Origin: Microbacterium lacticum
GTDB taxonomy: Bacteria > Actinomycetota > Actinomycetes > Actinomycetales > Microbacteriaceae
Direction: 5' to 3'
Assembly (NCBI RefSeq): GCF_006716815.1
Contig: NZ_VFPS01000007.1
Span: 1-64,000, forward strand
DNA length: 64,000 bases
Shown here: positions 48,444 through 57,007 of the stretch, in pieces
Numbering within the stretch: position 1 is the first letter of the stretch
Layout of the letters: the number at the start of each line of letters is the position of its first letter
Position numbers and translations under genes: made by a program
Notes under the pieces: generated by a model
The model's database searches: none
What the model saw: only the letters and a program-made list of their open reading frames with translations
Told to the model about the DNA's origin: nothing

Positions 48444-49089
48444 TCTCGTCCGCCGCCGCATCCCACAGACGCACGACCCGCGCCGCGAGATCGTCTTCGA
48501 GGCCGGCGAGCGCCCGCACGCGGAACACGACCGCCGCCGCCCGCAGCGGCTCCCCGGCCTCGCGCGCCGCCTTCGCGAAACCCTGCGCCATCGCGCGCAC
48601 CCACGTCTCCTCCGCCGCCTTCACGGCGGCGTAGTTCGCGCCGCCGGCCAGCGGGCGCGCCACGGCCGTCGACGACACGATCGAGACCCGCGCCGCGGGA
48701 GAGGCGACGAGGTCGTCCCAGAAAGCCCGCGTGACGTGGCGGAGCGCGGTCAGCCCCGCCTCGAGCGCGCGATAGTCCGCGTCGGTCTGTCCGGGCAGAC
48801 CGCCCCCGCCGCGCCACCCGCCGACGAGGTGCACGATCCCGTCGAGGCGCACGCCCTCGGCATCCACCTGTTCTGCGAACGCCTCCACGGAGGCGGCGTC
48901 GGCGAGGTCCAGAGCGGCGGTGCGCGCGCCGAGCGCCCCCAGCGGCGCGAGTCGGGCCTCGTCGCGGCCGGCCGCGATCACCGTCGCGCCGGCCGCGATG
49001 AGCGCGCCCGTGGCGGCGTGGCCGCTGGCGCTCGTGGCCCCCGCCACGAGCACCGTGCGGCCCCGCACGCCGTGCGGCGTCTCAGGCAT
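48412..49089 (-). CDS. Short-chain dehydrogenase/reductase
   Basis: A 225-residue SDR with the nucleotide-binding region VLVAGATSASGHAATGALIAAGATVIAAGRDEARL (a variant of TGxxxGIG), a Rossmann-like Asp in LDLADAASVEAFAEQV, HLVGGW in the NNAG position, and the catalytic Ser (SIVSSTAV) with Y-x-x-x-K in NYAAVKAAE. Its ATG overlaps the stop of the DUF6421 gene by 8 bp, so the two are translated together and presumably controlled by the same Lrp-type operator. Substrate unknown. Confidence 0.86.
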   Translation of the reverse strand: MPETPHGVRGRTVLVAGATSASGHAATGALIAAGATVIAAGRDEARLAPLGALGARTAALDLADAASVEAFAEQVDAEGVRLDGIVHLVGGWRGGGGLPGQTDADYRALEAGLTALRHVTRAFWDDLVASPAARVSIVSSTAVARPLAGGANYAAVKAAEETWVRAMAQGFAKAAREAGEPLRAAAVVFRVRALAGLEDDLAARVVRLWDAAADEINDTVIPLGD

Positions 49090-50467
49090 CCCGCCCCGTG
49101 ATCCCCGCCGTGGAGGCGATGACGCCCTGCATCTTCTTGTCGAGCGCCTCGAAGAACATCGACAGCGGGAACTCGTCGTCGAGCACCGCGTCGGTGTACC
49201 CCTTCGGCGCCCCCGCGAGCACCTCGTCCGGCAGCCCGCGCTCCCACTGCGAGGCGGGATGCGGTGTCAGCGCCGAGGCGACGAGGTCGTACGCGGCGAG
49301 CCAGTGCGCCATCTTCGGACGATCGATCGACTCCCAGTACAGGCGGTCGATGGCATCCGACAGTGCGAGCACGGCCGCCGGCACCTCGTTCCAGTCGAAC
49401 GCGAGCTGCGTGTCGGTCCAGTGCAGCACCCCGCGCTGGTGCAGCCACGCGAACAGCAGCTGACCGCCGAGACCGTCGTAGTTTCGCACCCGCGACCCCG
49501 TGATCGCGAACCGGAAGATCCGGTCGAAGATGACCGCCTCCTGCACGAGGCGCGCGCGATCGCCGACCGCGTCGGTCCGCTCGCCGAGCGTCACGCACGC
49601 GCGGAACGCGGTGAGATCGCACCGCAGCTCCTCGAGCGAGTACAGGAAGTACGGCATCCGCTGCTTGATCATGAACGGGTCGAACGGCAGGTCGCCGCGC
49701 ATGTGTGAGCGATCGTGGATGAGATCCCACATCACGAACGTCTCCTCGGCGAGGTGCTGGTCGGCGAGGAGGCGCGCCGTGCCCGCGGGCACGTCGAGCT
49801 TCGTGACCTCGGCCGCCGCGCCGACGACGCGGCGGAAGCGCGCGGCCTCGCGGTCCTGGAAGATCGCGCCCCAGGTGAACGCGGGGATCTCGCGGATCGC
49901 GACGGTCTCGGGGAAGAGCACCGCCGAGTTCGTGTCGTATCCCGGCGTGAAATCGATCAGCCGCAGGCTCACGAACAGGCCGTTCGTGTAGGTCTGCTCG
50001 ATGTCGGCGATCAGCTCGGGCCAGATGACCTCGCAGAGCACCGCCTCGACGAACCGATTGCGCGAGCCGTTCTGCGTGTACATCGGGAAGACCACGAGGT
50101 GCGCCAGCCCGTCGACCCGGTGCTGCTGCGGCTGGAACGCGACGAGCGAGTCGAGGAAGTCGGGCACGCCGAAGCCGCCGTCCGCCCAGCGGTCGACATC
50201 GACGACGGATGCCGCGAGGTAGGCCTCGTCGTGCGGGAAGAGCGGTGCGAGCGCGCCGATCGCCGCGGTGATCGTCGCCGCGAGCGCGCGTGCGCGCTCG
50301 TGGTCGCCTCCGTCGGGGATCGATCCGTCCTGCGCCTGCAGGTCGTGCAGCGACGTGGCGGCCGTCTTCAGCGCGAGCCACGCGGGCTGCTGGTCGAGGG
50401 ATCGGCCGTCCTCGACGACCTCGGGTTCTCCGATGATGGACGTCGCGGACGAAGTGGCGAGCGACAT
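49082..50467 (-). CDS. DUF6421-family protein
   Basis: A 461-residue soluble protein matching the DUF6421 family as I recall it: VVFPMYTQNGSRNRFVEAVLCEVIWPELIADIE, YTNGLFVSLRLIDFTPGYDTNSAVLFPETVA, ETFVMWDLIHDRSHMRGDLPFDPFMIKQRMPYFLYSLEELRCDL. The His/Asp pattern in WDLIHDRSHMRGD suggests a metal site, but no function is established. ATG with GGAGG at 5 nt. It is the first gene of an operon with an SDR and is divergent from an Lrp/AsnC regulator, sharing a perfect palindrome. This arrangement suggests a role in amino-acid or related metabolism. Confidence 0.8.
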   Translation of the reverse strand: MSLATSSATSIIGEPEVVEDGRSLDQQPAWLALKTAATSLHDLQAQDGSIPDGGDHERARALAATITAAIGALAPLFPHDEAYLAASVVDVDRWADGGFGVPDFLDSLVAFQPQQHRVDGLAHLVVFPMYTQNGSRNRFVEAVLCEVIWPELIADIEQTYTNGLFVSLRLIDFTPGYDTNSAVLFPETVAIREIPAFTWGAIFQDREAARFRRVVGAAAEVTKLDVPAGTARLLADQHLAEETFVMWDLIHDRSHMRGDLPFDPFMIKQRMPYFLYSLEELRCDLTAFRACVTLGERTDAVGDRARLVQEAVIFDRIFRFAITGSRVRNYDGLGGQLLFAWLHQRGVLHWTDTQLAFDWNEVPAAVLALSDAIDRLYWESIDRPKMAHWLAAYDLVASALTPHPASQWERGLPDEVLAGAPKGYTDAVLDDEFPLSMFFEALDKKMQGVIASTAGITGRDA

Positions 50468-50489
50468 GTGAACCTCCGATCGACGATGT

Positions 50490-50531
50490 GCAGGAATATT
50501 TCCTGCGAGAGTGTAAGAACGCCGTTAGTAT
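50490..50531. promoter_or_regulatory. Lrp-type operator palindrome and leaderless lrp promoter
   Basis: GCAGGAA-TAT-TTCCTGC (50490-50506) is a perfect 17-bp palindrome in the 71-bp gap between the divergent DUF6421 and Lrp genes. For lrp, TAGTAT (50526-50531) lies 7 nt before the ATG at 50539, and its -35 position overlaps the palindrome. For DUF6421 the AT-rich centre of the palindrome is a possible -10. Its size and symmetry fit AsnC/Lrp-type sites. Confidence 0.78.
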
Positions 50532-50538
50532 TTCATGT

Positions 50539-50994
50539 ATGGAAGATGCTGTCGACACCAGAATCGTCGCCGAGCTGTCCCGCGACGGTCGGGCGACGCT
50601 CGCCGACCTGTCCGCCGCGGTCGGCCTGTCGGTGTCGGCGGTGCAGGCACGCCTGAAGCGTCTCGAGGCCCGCGGCGTGATCACCGGCTACCGCGCCACG
50701 GTCGACGCCGAGGCGGTCGGTCGTCCGCTCGCCGCCTTCATCGAGATCACGCCGCTCGACCCCGCCCAGCCCGACAATGCGCCGGAGCTCCTCGAGCACC
50801 TCGGCGCCATCGAGGCCTGCCACTCCATCGCCGGCGACGCCGCCTACATGCTGTTCGCGCGCGTCGCCTCGCCGCGCGCCCTCGAAGACCTCGTGCGCGA
50901 CATCCGTCACGCGGCGGGCGTGCGCACCCGCACCACCGTCGTGCTGCAGACCTTCTACGAGCACCGGCCGCTCGTGCCCGCCGCGGGCGACTGA
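50539..50994 (+). CDS. Lrp/AsnC-family transcriptional regulator
   Basis: A 151-residue regulator: the AsnC-type helix-turn-helix occupies residues 1-50 (VDTRIVAELSRDGRATLADLSAAVGLSVSAVQARLKRLEARGVITGYRA), and the RAM effector domain follows (AFIEITPLDPAQPDNAPELLEHLGAIEACHSIAGDAAYMLFARVASPRALEDLVRDIR). These proteins form octamers and sense amino acids. The shorter start at 50539 gives the normal family N-terminus; it is leaderless with TAGTAT upstream. Likely targets are itself and the divergent DUF6421-SDR operon. Confidence 0.92.
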   Translation: MEDAVDTRIVAELSRDGRATLADLSAAVGLSVSAVQARLKRLEARGVITGYRATVDAEAVGRPLAAFIEITPLDPAQPDNAPELLEHLGAIEACHSIAGDAAYMLFARVASPRALEDLVRDIRHAAGVRTRTTVVLQTFYEHRPLVPAAGD

Positions 50995-51138
50995 TCCGCG
51001 GAGCCGCCCGCCACGACCGCCGGCAGCCCCAGCGCCAGCCTCAGCCCGCGCGCCCGCGCCCGCCGCACGCGGTCCGCGCGACGGCGGATACATCCCGCGG
51101 CGGATGCCGCGCCGCGCCCACTCGCGTAGCGTCGAAGC

Positions 51139-52368
51139 GTGTTCCGCCCGCTCACCCGCACGCAGCAGCGCGTCGACATCGTCGTCGCCGCCCTGTTCGG
51201 GCTGTTCGCGCTCGCCGCGACGCTGATCCCGTGGACATCCTCGGGCGTGGGGTCGGGCGTCGTCGACGAGCGGGTGGCGGCCGTCGTGGCGGTGCTGCTG
51301 ACGGCGGTCTATGCGGTCGCGCTGGCGCTGCGACGCCGCTCTCCGGCCCTCGCCCTCGCGATCTCGTGGGGCGCGGCGCTCGTCCAGATGGCCACCGGGC
51401 TGCCGCCGCTGCCGGCGAACCTCGCGATCTTTCCCGTGCTCTACACCACCGCCGCCTACGGCACCCGACGGGTGTTCTGGGCGGGCTTCGCCTCGGCGCT
51501 CGGCGGCGCCGCCGCGATGACGCTGTACCTCATCGTCCCGGGCTTCGTGCAGGTCCCCGGCGACCGCGAACCCTCCTCGGTCGCGACGCACGTCTTCGCC
51601 TTCGTGATGACCTTCGTCGCGTCGGCACTCGCGCTGCTGCTCGCCTGGACCATCGGGGCGCTCGTCCGCACCGGCATCCGTGCCCGCGAGAACTGGCACG
51701 CGCAGCAGCTCGCCGAGGCCGAGGCCGCCGCCGAGGCGCAGCGCACGCGCATCGCCCGCGACATGCACGACGTCGTGGCCCATTCGCTCGCGGTCGTCAT
51801 CGCGCAGGCCGACGGCGCGCGCTACGCGGCGGCCGCCGATCCCGACGCCGCCGCGAGCGCGCTCGGGACCATCTCGCAGACCGCGCGCGCTGCGCTGGCC
51901 GATGTGCGCATGCTCCTCACGCAGCTCCGCCACACGCAGGCCGACGGGCCGCAGCCGAGCCTCGCCGACCTCGAACAGCTCTACGCGCAGGTGCGTGCGG
52001 CGGGCGTCGACCTCGCCGTCGAGGTCGACCCGATGCCGCGTGGCGAGACCGCGGCATCCCTGCAGCTGGCGGTCTACCGCATCCTGCAGGAGGCGCTCAC
52101 CAACGCCCTCCGCCACGGCGCCGTGGGCGACCGGGGAGCCCGCGGCGGCCGTGTCGACGTGCGGTTCTCGTGGCACGATGAGCGGGTGGAGGTCGTCGTG
52201 ACCAACCCGATCGGTGCGGCGGCCGCGCCCGACGGCGCCGCGCGCGGGCACGGGCTCATCGGCATGCGCGAGCGCGCGCAGCTCGTAGGCGGCACCCTCG
52301 AAGCCGGCCCCGACGGTGCGGGCCGCTTCGTCGTGCGCGCCGCGCTTCCCCGGGAGGGCGGCGCATGA
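51139..52368 (+). CDS. NarL/DesK-type sensor histidine kinase
   Basis: A 409-residue membrane sensor kinase. Four to six hydrophobic segments occupy residues ~10-170, with little extracytoplasmic domain, so it probably senses membrane-related stress. The HisKA_3 dimerisation helix has the phosphorylated His210 in IARDMHDVVAHSLAVVIAQAD; the ATPase part shows NALRHGA and GHGLIGMRERAQLVGGTLEAG. GTG start with TAGCGT at 51127-51132, 6 nt upstream: leaderless. It overlaps its response regulator by 4 bp and is followed by an ABC exporter it may regulate. Confidence 0.93.
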   Translation: MFRPLTRTQQRVDIVVAALFGLFALAATLIPWTSSGVGSGVVDERVAAVVAVLLTAVYAVALALRRRSPALALAISWGAALVQMATGLPPLPANLAIFPVLYTTAAYGTRRVFWAGFASALGGAAAMTLYLIVPGFVQVPGDREPSSVATHVFAFVMTFVASALALLLAWTIGALVRTGIRARENWHAQQLAEAEAAAEAQRTRIARDMHDVVAHSLAVVIAQADGARYAAAADPDAAASALGTISQTARAALADVRMLLTQLRHTQADGPQPSLADLEQLYAQVRAAGVDLAVEVDPMPRGETAASLQLAVYRILQEALTNALRHGAVGDRGARGGRVDVRFSWHDERVEVVVTNPIGAAAAPDGAARGHGLIGMRERAQLVGGTLEAGPDGAGRFVVRAALPREGGA

Positions 52369-53024
52369 CCGAACCGACCCGCGTCGTGCTCGTCGACGAC
52401 CAGGCGCTCTTCCGCGCCGGCATCCGCATGGTGATCGATTCGCAGCCCGACCTCGAAGTCGTCGGCGAGGCGGGCGACGGGGCCGAAGGCGTGCGCGTCG
52501 TGCGCGCCGCGCGGCCGGACGTGGTGCTGATGGACATCCGGATGCCCGTGATGGACGGCCTCGCCGCGACCGCCGAGCTGCTCGCCGACGGGGCGCCGGG
52601 CGCCGCGCCGCCACGCATCGTCATGCTGACGACGTTCGACCTCGACGAGGCGGCCGCCCGCGCCATCCAGCAGGGGGCGAGCGGGTTCCTGCTGAAAGAC
52701 GCCGACCCCGAGTTCCTCCTCGCCGCGATCCGCACCGTGCACGCCGGGTCGGCCGTCATCGCCGCATCGGCCACGCGCGACCTGTTCGCCCACTTCGCCG
52801 GCCCCGCGACCGCGGAGGTGCCGCCCTCCTACGCCGAGCTGACCGAGCGCGAGCGCGAGATCTTCGCGCTCGCCGCGCGCGGACTGTCCAACGCCGAGAT
52901 CGCCCAGCGCGAATTCCTCTCCGAGGCGACGGTGAAGACACACATCAGCCGCATCCTCGCCAAGCTCGGTCTGCGCGACCGCGTGCAGCTGGTCGTCTTC
53001 GCCTTCGAGCACGGCCTCGCCTGA
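52365..53024 (+). CDS. NarL/LuxR-family response regulator
   Basis: A 219-residue response regulator. The receiver domain has the acidic pair in VVLVDDQALFRAGIRM, phospho-acceptor Asp57 in VVLMDIRMPVMDG, and the conserved Lys in GFLLKDADPEFLL. The C-terminal LuxR-type HTH is LTEREREIFALAARGLSNAEIAQREFLSEATVKTHISRILAKLGLRDRVQLV. Coupled by a 4-bp overlap to the kinase. The adjacent MacB/FtsX-type exporter, 205 bp downstream with its own promoter, is the natural candidate target. Confidence 0.95.
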   Translation: MTEPTRVVLVDDQALFRAGIRMVIDSQPDLEVVGEAGDGAEGVRVVRAARPDVVLMDIRMPVMDGLAATAELLADGAPGAAPPRIVMLTTFDLDEAAARAIQQGASGFLLKDADPEFLLAAIRTVHAGSAVIAASATRDLFAHFAGPATAEVPPSYAELTEREREIFALAARGLSNAEIAQREFLSEATVKTHISRILAKLGLRDRVQLVVFAFEHGLA

Positions 53025-53095
53025 CCCCGCGCCCGCCCCGCCTCGCCCCCGCCGCCCGCGCCCCCCGTCGCCCGCGCCCGTCCCGCCTCTACCGC

Positions 53096-53141
53096 GAGAA
53101 ACCACGGCACGCGTGGCTTCTCGCTCGCGAAGTGGTTTCTC
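53096..53141. repeat. 46-bp palindromic element with 10-bp inverted ends
   Basis: GAGAAACCAC (53096-53105) pairs with GTGGTTTCTC (53132-53141); a degenerate internal copy GTGGCTTCTC occurs at 53113-53122. It follows a C-rich tract after the response regulator and precedes the exporter promoter. It could act as a terminator for the two-component operon or belong to a dispersed repeat family. Confidence 0.75.
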
Positions 53142-53230
53142 AGGGCGTGGCGAGATCATCCTCGAGATGTACGGGAGTGCGACCCGCAGACCGACGCGCG
53201 CGATGCCGCCGTGTTCGTAGCGTCGAAGGC

Positions 53231-53992
53231 ATGGAGATCACGACCACTCAGCTCGGGCTCGCGGCCCGCGTGCAGAACCTCAGCAAGACCTACGGCGCGG
53301 GTGAGACCTCGGTCGCGGCCCTCGACGACGTCACCGTGGGCATCCGTCGCGGCGAGTTCACCGCCATCATGGGGCCCTCCGGCTCGGGCAAGTCGACGCT
53401 CATGCACATCATGGCGGGGTTGGATGCCCCGACATCCGGACGTGCCTGGATCGGCGACAGCGAGATCACGGGCCTGTCCGACCTCGAACTGACGCTGCTG
53501 CGCCGCCGGCGGGTCGGCTTCGTCTTCCAGGCGTTCAACCTCGTCCCGGCCCTCGACGCGATCGGCAACATCCTGCTGCCGTTCGACCTCGACGGGCGTC
53601 GCCCGACCGCGCTCGAGCGCGCACGGATCGACGGTCTCGTCGACACGCTCGGGCTCGGCGGCCGGCTGAACCACCGCCCGCACCAGTTGTCCGGCGGTCA
53701 GCAGCAGCGCGTCGCGATCGCCCGGGCCCTCGCGACCGCGCCCGACCTCGTCTTCGCCGACGAGCCGACCGGCAACCTCGACTCGCGCGCCGGGCGCGAG
53801 GTGCTGACGCTCCTCGCCGCGGCCAGCCGCGAGCACGGTCAGTCGATCGCGATGGTCACCCACGACGCCGTCGCCGCCTCGCACGCCGACCGGGTGCTCT
53901 TCCTCGGCGACGGGCGGGTCGTCGCCGACAAGCCGCGCCAGAGCGCCGAGCAGATCGCGGCGTTCATGCTCGCGGCCGAGGTGTCGGCGTGA
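53231..53992 (+). CDS. ABC exporter ATPase, MacB/LolD-like
   Basis: A 253-residue ATPase: Walker [26 protein letters not shown]-loop [21 protein letters not shown], signature [15 protein letters not shown], Walker [15 protein letters not shown] and H-loop AMVTHD. This spacing and sequence is the MacB/LolD/FtsE subfamily that partners FtsX-type permeases in mechanotransmission or efflux. TAGCGT (53218-53223) is 7 nt before the ATG, so leaderless. It overlaps the permease gene by 4 bp. Confidence 0.95.
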   Translation: MEITTTQLGLAARVQNLSKTYGAGETSVAALDDVTVGIRRGEFTAIMGPSGSGKSTLMHIMAGLDAPTSGRAWIGDSEITGLSDLELTLLRRRRVGFVFQAFNLVPALDAIGNILLPFDLDGRRPTALERARIDGLVDTLGLGGRLNHRPHQLSGGQQQRVAIARALATAPDLVFADEPTGNLDSRAGREVLTLLAAASREHGQSIAMVTHDAVAASHADRVLFLGDGRVVADKPRQSAEQIAAFMLAAEVSA

Positions 53993-55491
53993 GCGCCCCC
54001 GTGACGCGGCGGGCGCCCGCCGCGCCGCGAACCTCAGCATCCCCCGACGTGGCATCCGGCAGCGCGGCGCCCCGCGGGGCCGGCTCGGGGGCGTGGCTGC
54101 GCGAGCGCGGCATGGGCGCTACGGTGCTCGTCGCGGCGATCTCGACGGCGTTCGGCGTGCTGCTCCTGAGCGCGACGGGCTACATCGGCGCCTGGCTCGC
54201 GGCCGACCCCACGCTCGGCGGCAGCGACATGGTGACAGCGATCATCGGGGTGCTGAGCGTTCTGCTCGTCGGCGTCGCGGTCTACGTCGCGTCGATCGTG
54301 ACGGCGAACACGTTCGCGACGATCATCGCCGGACGCACCCGCACCATCGCGCTCCTGCGCCTCATCGGCGCGACCGCGCGCTCGCAGCGTCGCACGGTCG
54401 CCGGGCAGGGCTTCGCCGTCGGCGTCATCGGCGCCGTGATCGGGCTCGTCAGCGGGACCGCCGCCGCCGCGGTGCTGCTGCGGTGGGCGGATGCTTCGCT
54501 CGGCATCACCTCGGACTACGCCGTGCTGCAGCCGACTCTCGTCATCCCCGCGGTCGTCGTCGCGCTGACGACCTGGGCCGGCGCCTGGTCGGGCTCGCGG
54601 CGGGTGCTCGCGGTGACGCCGCTGCAGGCGATCTCGGGGTCGACGCCCCGCTCGCACGACGATCTCGCCGGCGCGCGCGGACGCCGCGTCGGCGCGATCC
54701 TCCTCCTCCTCTTCGGCGCGGCGCTGCTCGCGCTCGGCGTGGTGGTCGGACTCGTCAGCCCGCTCGGGGTCGTCGTCGCGTTCTTCGGCGGAGTGCTGTC
54801 GTTCACCGGGCTCGCGCTCGCCGCCGTCCTGATCATGCCGCCGCTGCTGCGCCTCACCGGGCGCCTGTTCGGCCGGTCGGCGGCCGCGCGTCTCGCGGCG
54901 GAGAACGCGCTGCGCTACCCCGAGCGGTCGAGTCGCATGGCGATCGGCGTCGTGATGGGCGTCACCCTCGTCGTGATGTTCGCCGTGGCGAACGAGTCGG
55001 TGAAGGCCGTGCTCTCCGCCTCGGCCGGCGGCGAGCCGCCCGCGGAGATGAACCAGCTCATGGACACCTTCGCGGCCATCATGATGGGCCTCGTCGCCGT
55101 CTCGGCGGTCATCGCGGCCGTCGGTCTCGTGAACCTCCTGACGATCGGCGTCGTGCAGCGTCGGCGCGAGCTGGGCCTCCTGCGCGCGCTCGGGCTGACC
55201 TCGCGGCAGGTGCGGCGGGTGGTGCTGCTCGAAGCCGTGCACGTGACCATCACGTCGCTCGCGCTCGGCCTCGTCCTCGGCATCCTCTACGGCTGGATCG
55301 CGGCGCAGTCGCTCCTCGGCGCGGTGCGCGTGCCGCCCGCGGGGGAGGCGCCGACGCTGGTCGCGCCGGCGGTGCCCTGGCTGCCGGTGCTCGTCGTCGT
55401 GGGCGCCACCGCGGTGCTCACCGTCGTCGCGGCCGTGGTGCCCACGCGTGTGGCGACCCGGGTCACCGCCGTCGAGGCGCTGGCCGAATAG
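53989..55491 (+). CDS. FtsX-type ABC transporter permease
   Basis: A 500-residue membrane protein with about eight hydrophobic segments arranged as two FtsX-like units. Typical segments are TANTFATIIAGRTRTIALLRLIGATARSQRRTV and, in the second half, LLTIGVVQRRRELGLLRALGLTSRQVRRVVLLEAVHVTITSLALGLVLGI, the coupling regions that contact the ATPase. There is no large extracellular MacB-type domain. GTG start overlapping the ATPase stop. Together with the ATPase and upstream two-component pair it forms a probable antimicrobial-peptide or drug response exporter. Confidence 0.92.
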   Translation: MSAPVTRRAPAAPRTSASPDVASGSAAPRGAGSGAWLRERGMGATVLVAAISTAFGVLLLSATGYIGAWLAADPTLGGSDMVTAIIGVLSVLLVGVAVYVASIVTANTFATIIAGRTRTIALLRLIGATARSQRRTVAGQGFAVGVIGAVIGLVSGTAAAAVLLRWADASLGITSDYAVLQPTLVIPAVVVALTTWAGAWSGSRRVLAVTPLQAISGSTPRSHDDLAGARGRRVGAILLLLFGAALLALGVVVGLVSPLGVVVAFFGGVLSFTGLALAAVLIMPPLLRLTGRLFGRSAAARLAAENALRYPERSSRMAIGVVMGVTLVVMFAVANESVKAVLSASAGGEPPAEMNQLMDTFAAIMMGLVAVSAVIAAVGLVNLLTIGVVQRRRELGLLRALGLTSRQVRRVVLLEAVHVTITSLALGLVLGILYGWIAAQSLLGAVRVPPAGEAPTLVAPAVPWLPVLVVVGATAVLTVVAAVVPTRVATRVTAVEALAE

Positions 55492-55590
55492 ATCCCGGCG
55501 GCATCGCTTCGCGGCTTCGGGTGCCGCGCGACGCGCCGATGTGCGGGATGCCGCGGGCAGGCTTCGACCGCGGCATCCCTGTTTTGTGCG

Positions 55591-55654
55591 GCAGACGTCT
55601 TCCGCGGCGGACGTCTTCCGCGGCGGACGTCGTCTGCGGCGGACGTCCCGGCCG
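55591..55654. repeat. 16-bp x 4 tandem repeat carrying GACGTC
   Basis: Four consecutive 16-bp units begin at 55591, 55607, 55623 and 55639, of the form GCGGACGTCTTCCGCG, each with the palindrome GACGTC. It lies in the 170-bp gap between the convergent permease and SRPBCC-like genes. It may act as a structured terminator or a protein-binding array. Confidence 0.85.
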
Positions 55655-55661
55655 TACCCCG

Positions 55662-56222
55662 TTACCGAGCGTCCTCGGCGGCGTCGTCAGCCGCGCCGCC
55701 GGCGAGCTCGGGGTCGTGCGCCCACGTGCGCGCGAGGCTCCGCAGCCGCGCTCCGCGCCACTGCCATGTCGCCCACAGCACGGGCCACAGGGCCGGCGCC
55801 GCCCGGCCGCCGATCACGAGGCGCTCGCGCCAGAGCGTGCGGGTGCCGTCGCCCGGCCCGGGGCTGACCGCCATCTGGTGGTCCCACACGTCGAGCGCGG
55901 CGAGCGGGCCGGTGAGCGGGATGCCGCTGTCGCGGAAGATCCGCACGGCGCCGCGGGTGTCGCGCACGGTGCGCTCGCTCACGTGGATCAGCTGATCGCC
56001 GAGGGGGAGGCCGCCGCGCGCGCCGTCGCCGCCCACCGCCCCGAGCGTCATCCGCACCGGCACGTCGGCGCCCGGCTCGAGGCGCGTGGGCATGCCCGCC
56101 GCGTCCATCGGGGCGAGATCGAGCAGCGGTCCGTAGAGATCGGCGATCGCGCGCGGCGAGTGGAGCGCCCGCCAGGCGGCGTCGGCGTCGCAGTCGAGGA
56201 TGAGCTTCAGCATGATCCGCAT
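55662..56222 (-). CDS. SRPBCC/START-like hypothetical protein
   Basis: A 186-residue protein whose first half reads MRIMLKLILDCDADAAWRALHSPRAIADLYGPLLDLAPMD, the strand-helix opening typical of SRPBCC/START-like ligand-binding folds, and whose second half contains DQLIHVSERTVRDTRGAVRIFRDSGIPLTGPL and a tryptophan-rich C-terminal helix (LWPVLWATWQWRGARLRSLARTW). No enzyme motif is seen. It converges with the permease gene and is divergent from the ComB-like gene. Function unknown; fold assignment moderate. Confidence 0.7.
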   Translation of the reverse strand: MRIMLKLILDCDADAAWRALHSPRAIADLYGPLLDLAPMDAAGMPTRLEPGADVPVRMTLGAVGGDGARGGLPLGDQLIHVSERTVRDTRGAVRIFRDSGIPLTGPLAALDVWDHQMAVSPGPGDGTRTLWRERLVIGGRAAPALWPVLWATWQWRGARLRSLARTWAHDPELAGGAADDAAEDAR

Positions 56223-56294
56223 GCGCCCAGTCTCGCACCGCGCCCTCGGAAGTCGACGGCGAGGGAACCCGGCGACGGCGCCTAGCCTGGAAGG

Positions 56295-56951
56295 GTGAGC
56301 TCCCCCTTCGATCAGTCGCGGTATCAGGTGCGCCTCGAATGGGGTGACGACGGGCTCGCGCGGCTCGCGGCATCCGACGTCGTCGTCGTGGTCGACGTGC
56401 TCCGGTTCTCATCGATCGTGACGACGCGCGTCGCGGCCGGGGGCGCCGTGCCGTTGGATGCCGCGGCGCACGCCGTCTCGCTGAACGGCGCGGCGACCTC
56501 CCGCGCGGCCGCCGCGCTCGATCCGGCACCGATCGTGCTGCTCGGATGTCTGCGGAACGCGTCGGCGGTCGCGGAGGCCATCGCCGACGAGCAGCGCCGC
56601 CGCGGCGCGCGCACGAGCATCGCGCTGATCGCCGGCGACGAACTCGTCCCTGCCGACGCGGGTGCCGCCGCCCGCACCGCTCGCCGGTTCGCGGTCGAAG
56701 ACCTGCTCGGCGCCGGCGCGATCGTCGACGCCCTCGGCGTGCGCGGCATCGACCACACCTCCCCCGAGGCCGCGGCCGCCGGCGAGGCGTTCCGGGGGCT
56801 CCGTGCCGCGAGGCGGCACCTCCTCGCCGCGAGCGGATCGGGGCAGGAGCTCGCCGAGCGCGGCGCCCACGACGAGGTGCGCGCCGCGGCCGAGCTGGAT
56901 GCCTCGACCGCCGTGCCCGTGCTGCGCGAAGGCGTCTTCGTCGCGCTCTGA
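56295..56951 (+). CDS. 2-phosphosulfolactate phosphatase family protein (ComB-like)
   Basis: A 218-residue protein of the ComB family: VVVVDVLRFSSIVTTRVAAGGAVPLDAA with the conserved Asp/Arg in VDVLRFSS, LLGCLRNASAVAEAI, and TSIALIAGDELVP. ComB removes phosphate from 2-phosphosulfolactate in coenzyme M synthesis in archaea; bacterial members occur without that pathway, so the substrate here is unclear. GTG start with TAGCCT (56283-56288) 6 nt upstream: leaderless. Confidence 0.85.
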   Translation: MSSPFDQSRYQVRLEWGDDGLARLAASDVVVVVDVLRFSSIVTTRVAAGGAVPLDAAAHAVSLNGAATSRAAAALDPAPIVLLGCLRNASAVAEAIADEQRRRGARTSIALIAGDELVPADAGAAARTARRFAVEDLLGAGAIVDALGVRGIDHTSPEAAAAGEAFRGLRAARRHLLAASGSGQELAERGAHDEVRAAAELDASTAVPVLREGVFVAL

Positions 56952-57007
56952 CCGGCGCCCGCTGGCCAAGACCCCGACCGGCCCCAGACCGCTTCAGCCC
57001 CGCGCCC

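Noticed and set aside
50471..50477. AACCTCC upstream of DUF6421 resembling the TetR operator half-site
   Set aside because: It is the complement of the GGAGG ribosome binding site and lacks the second half of the inverted repeat.
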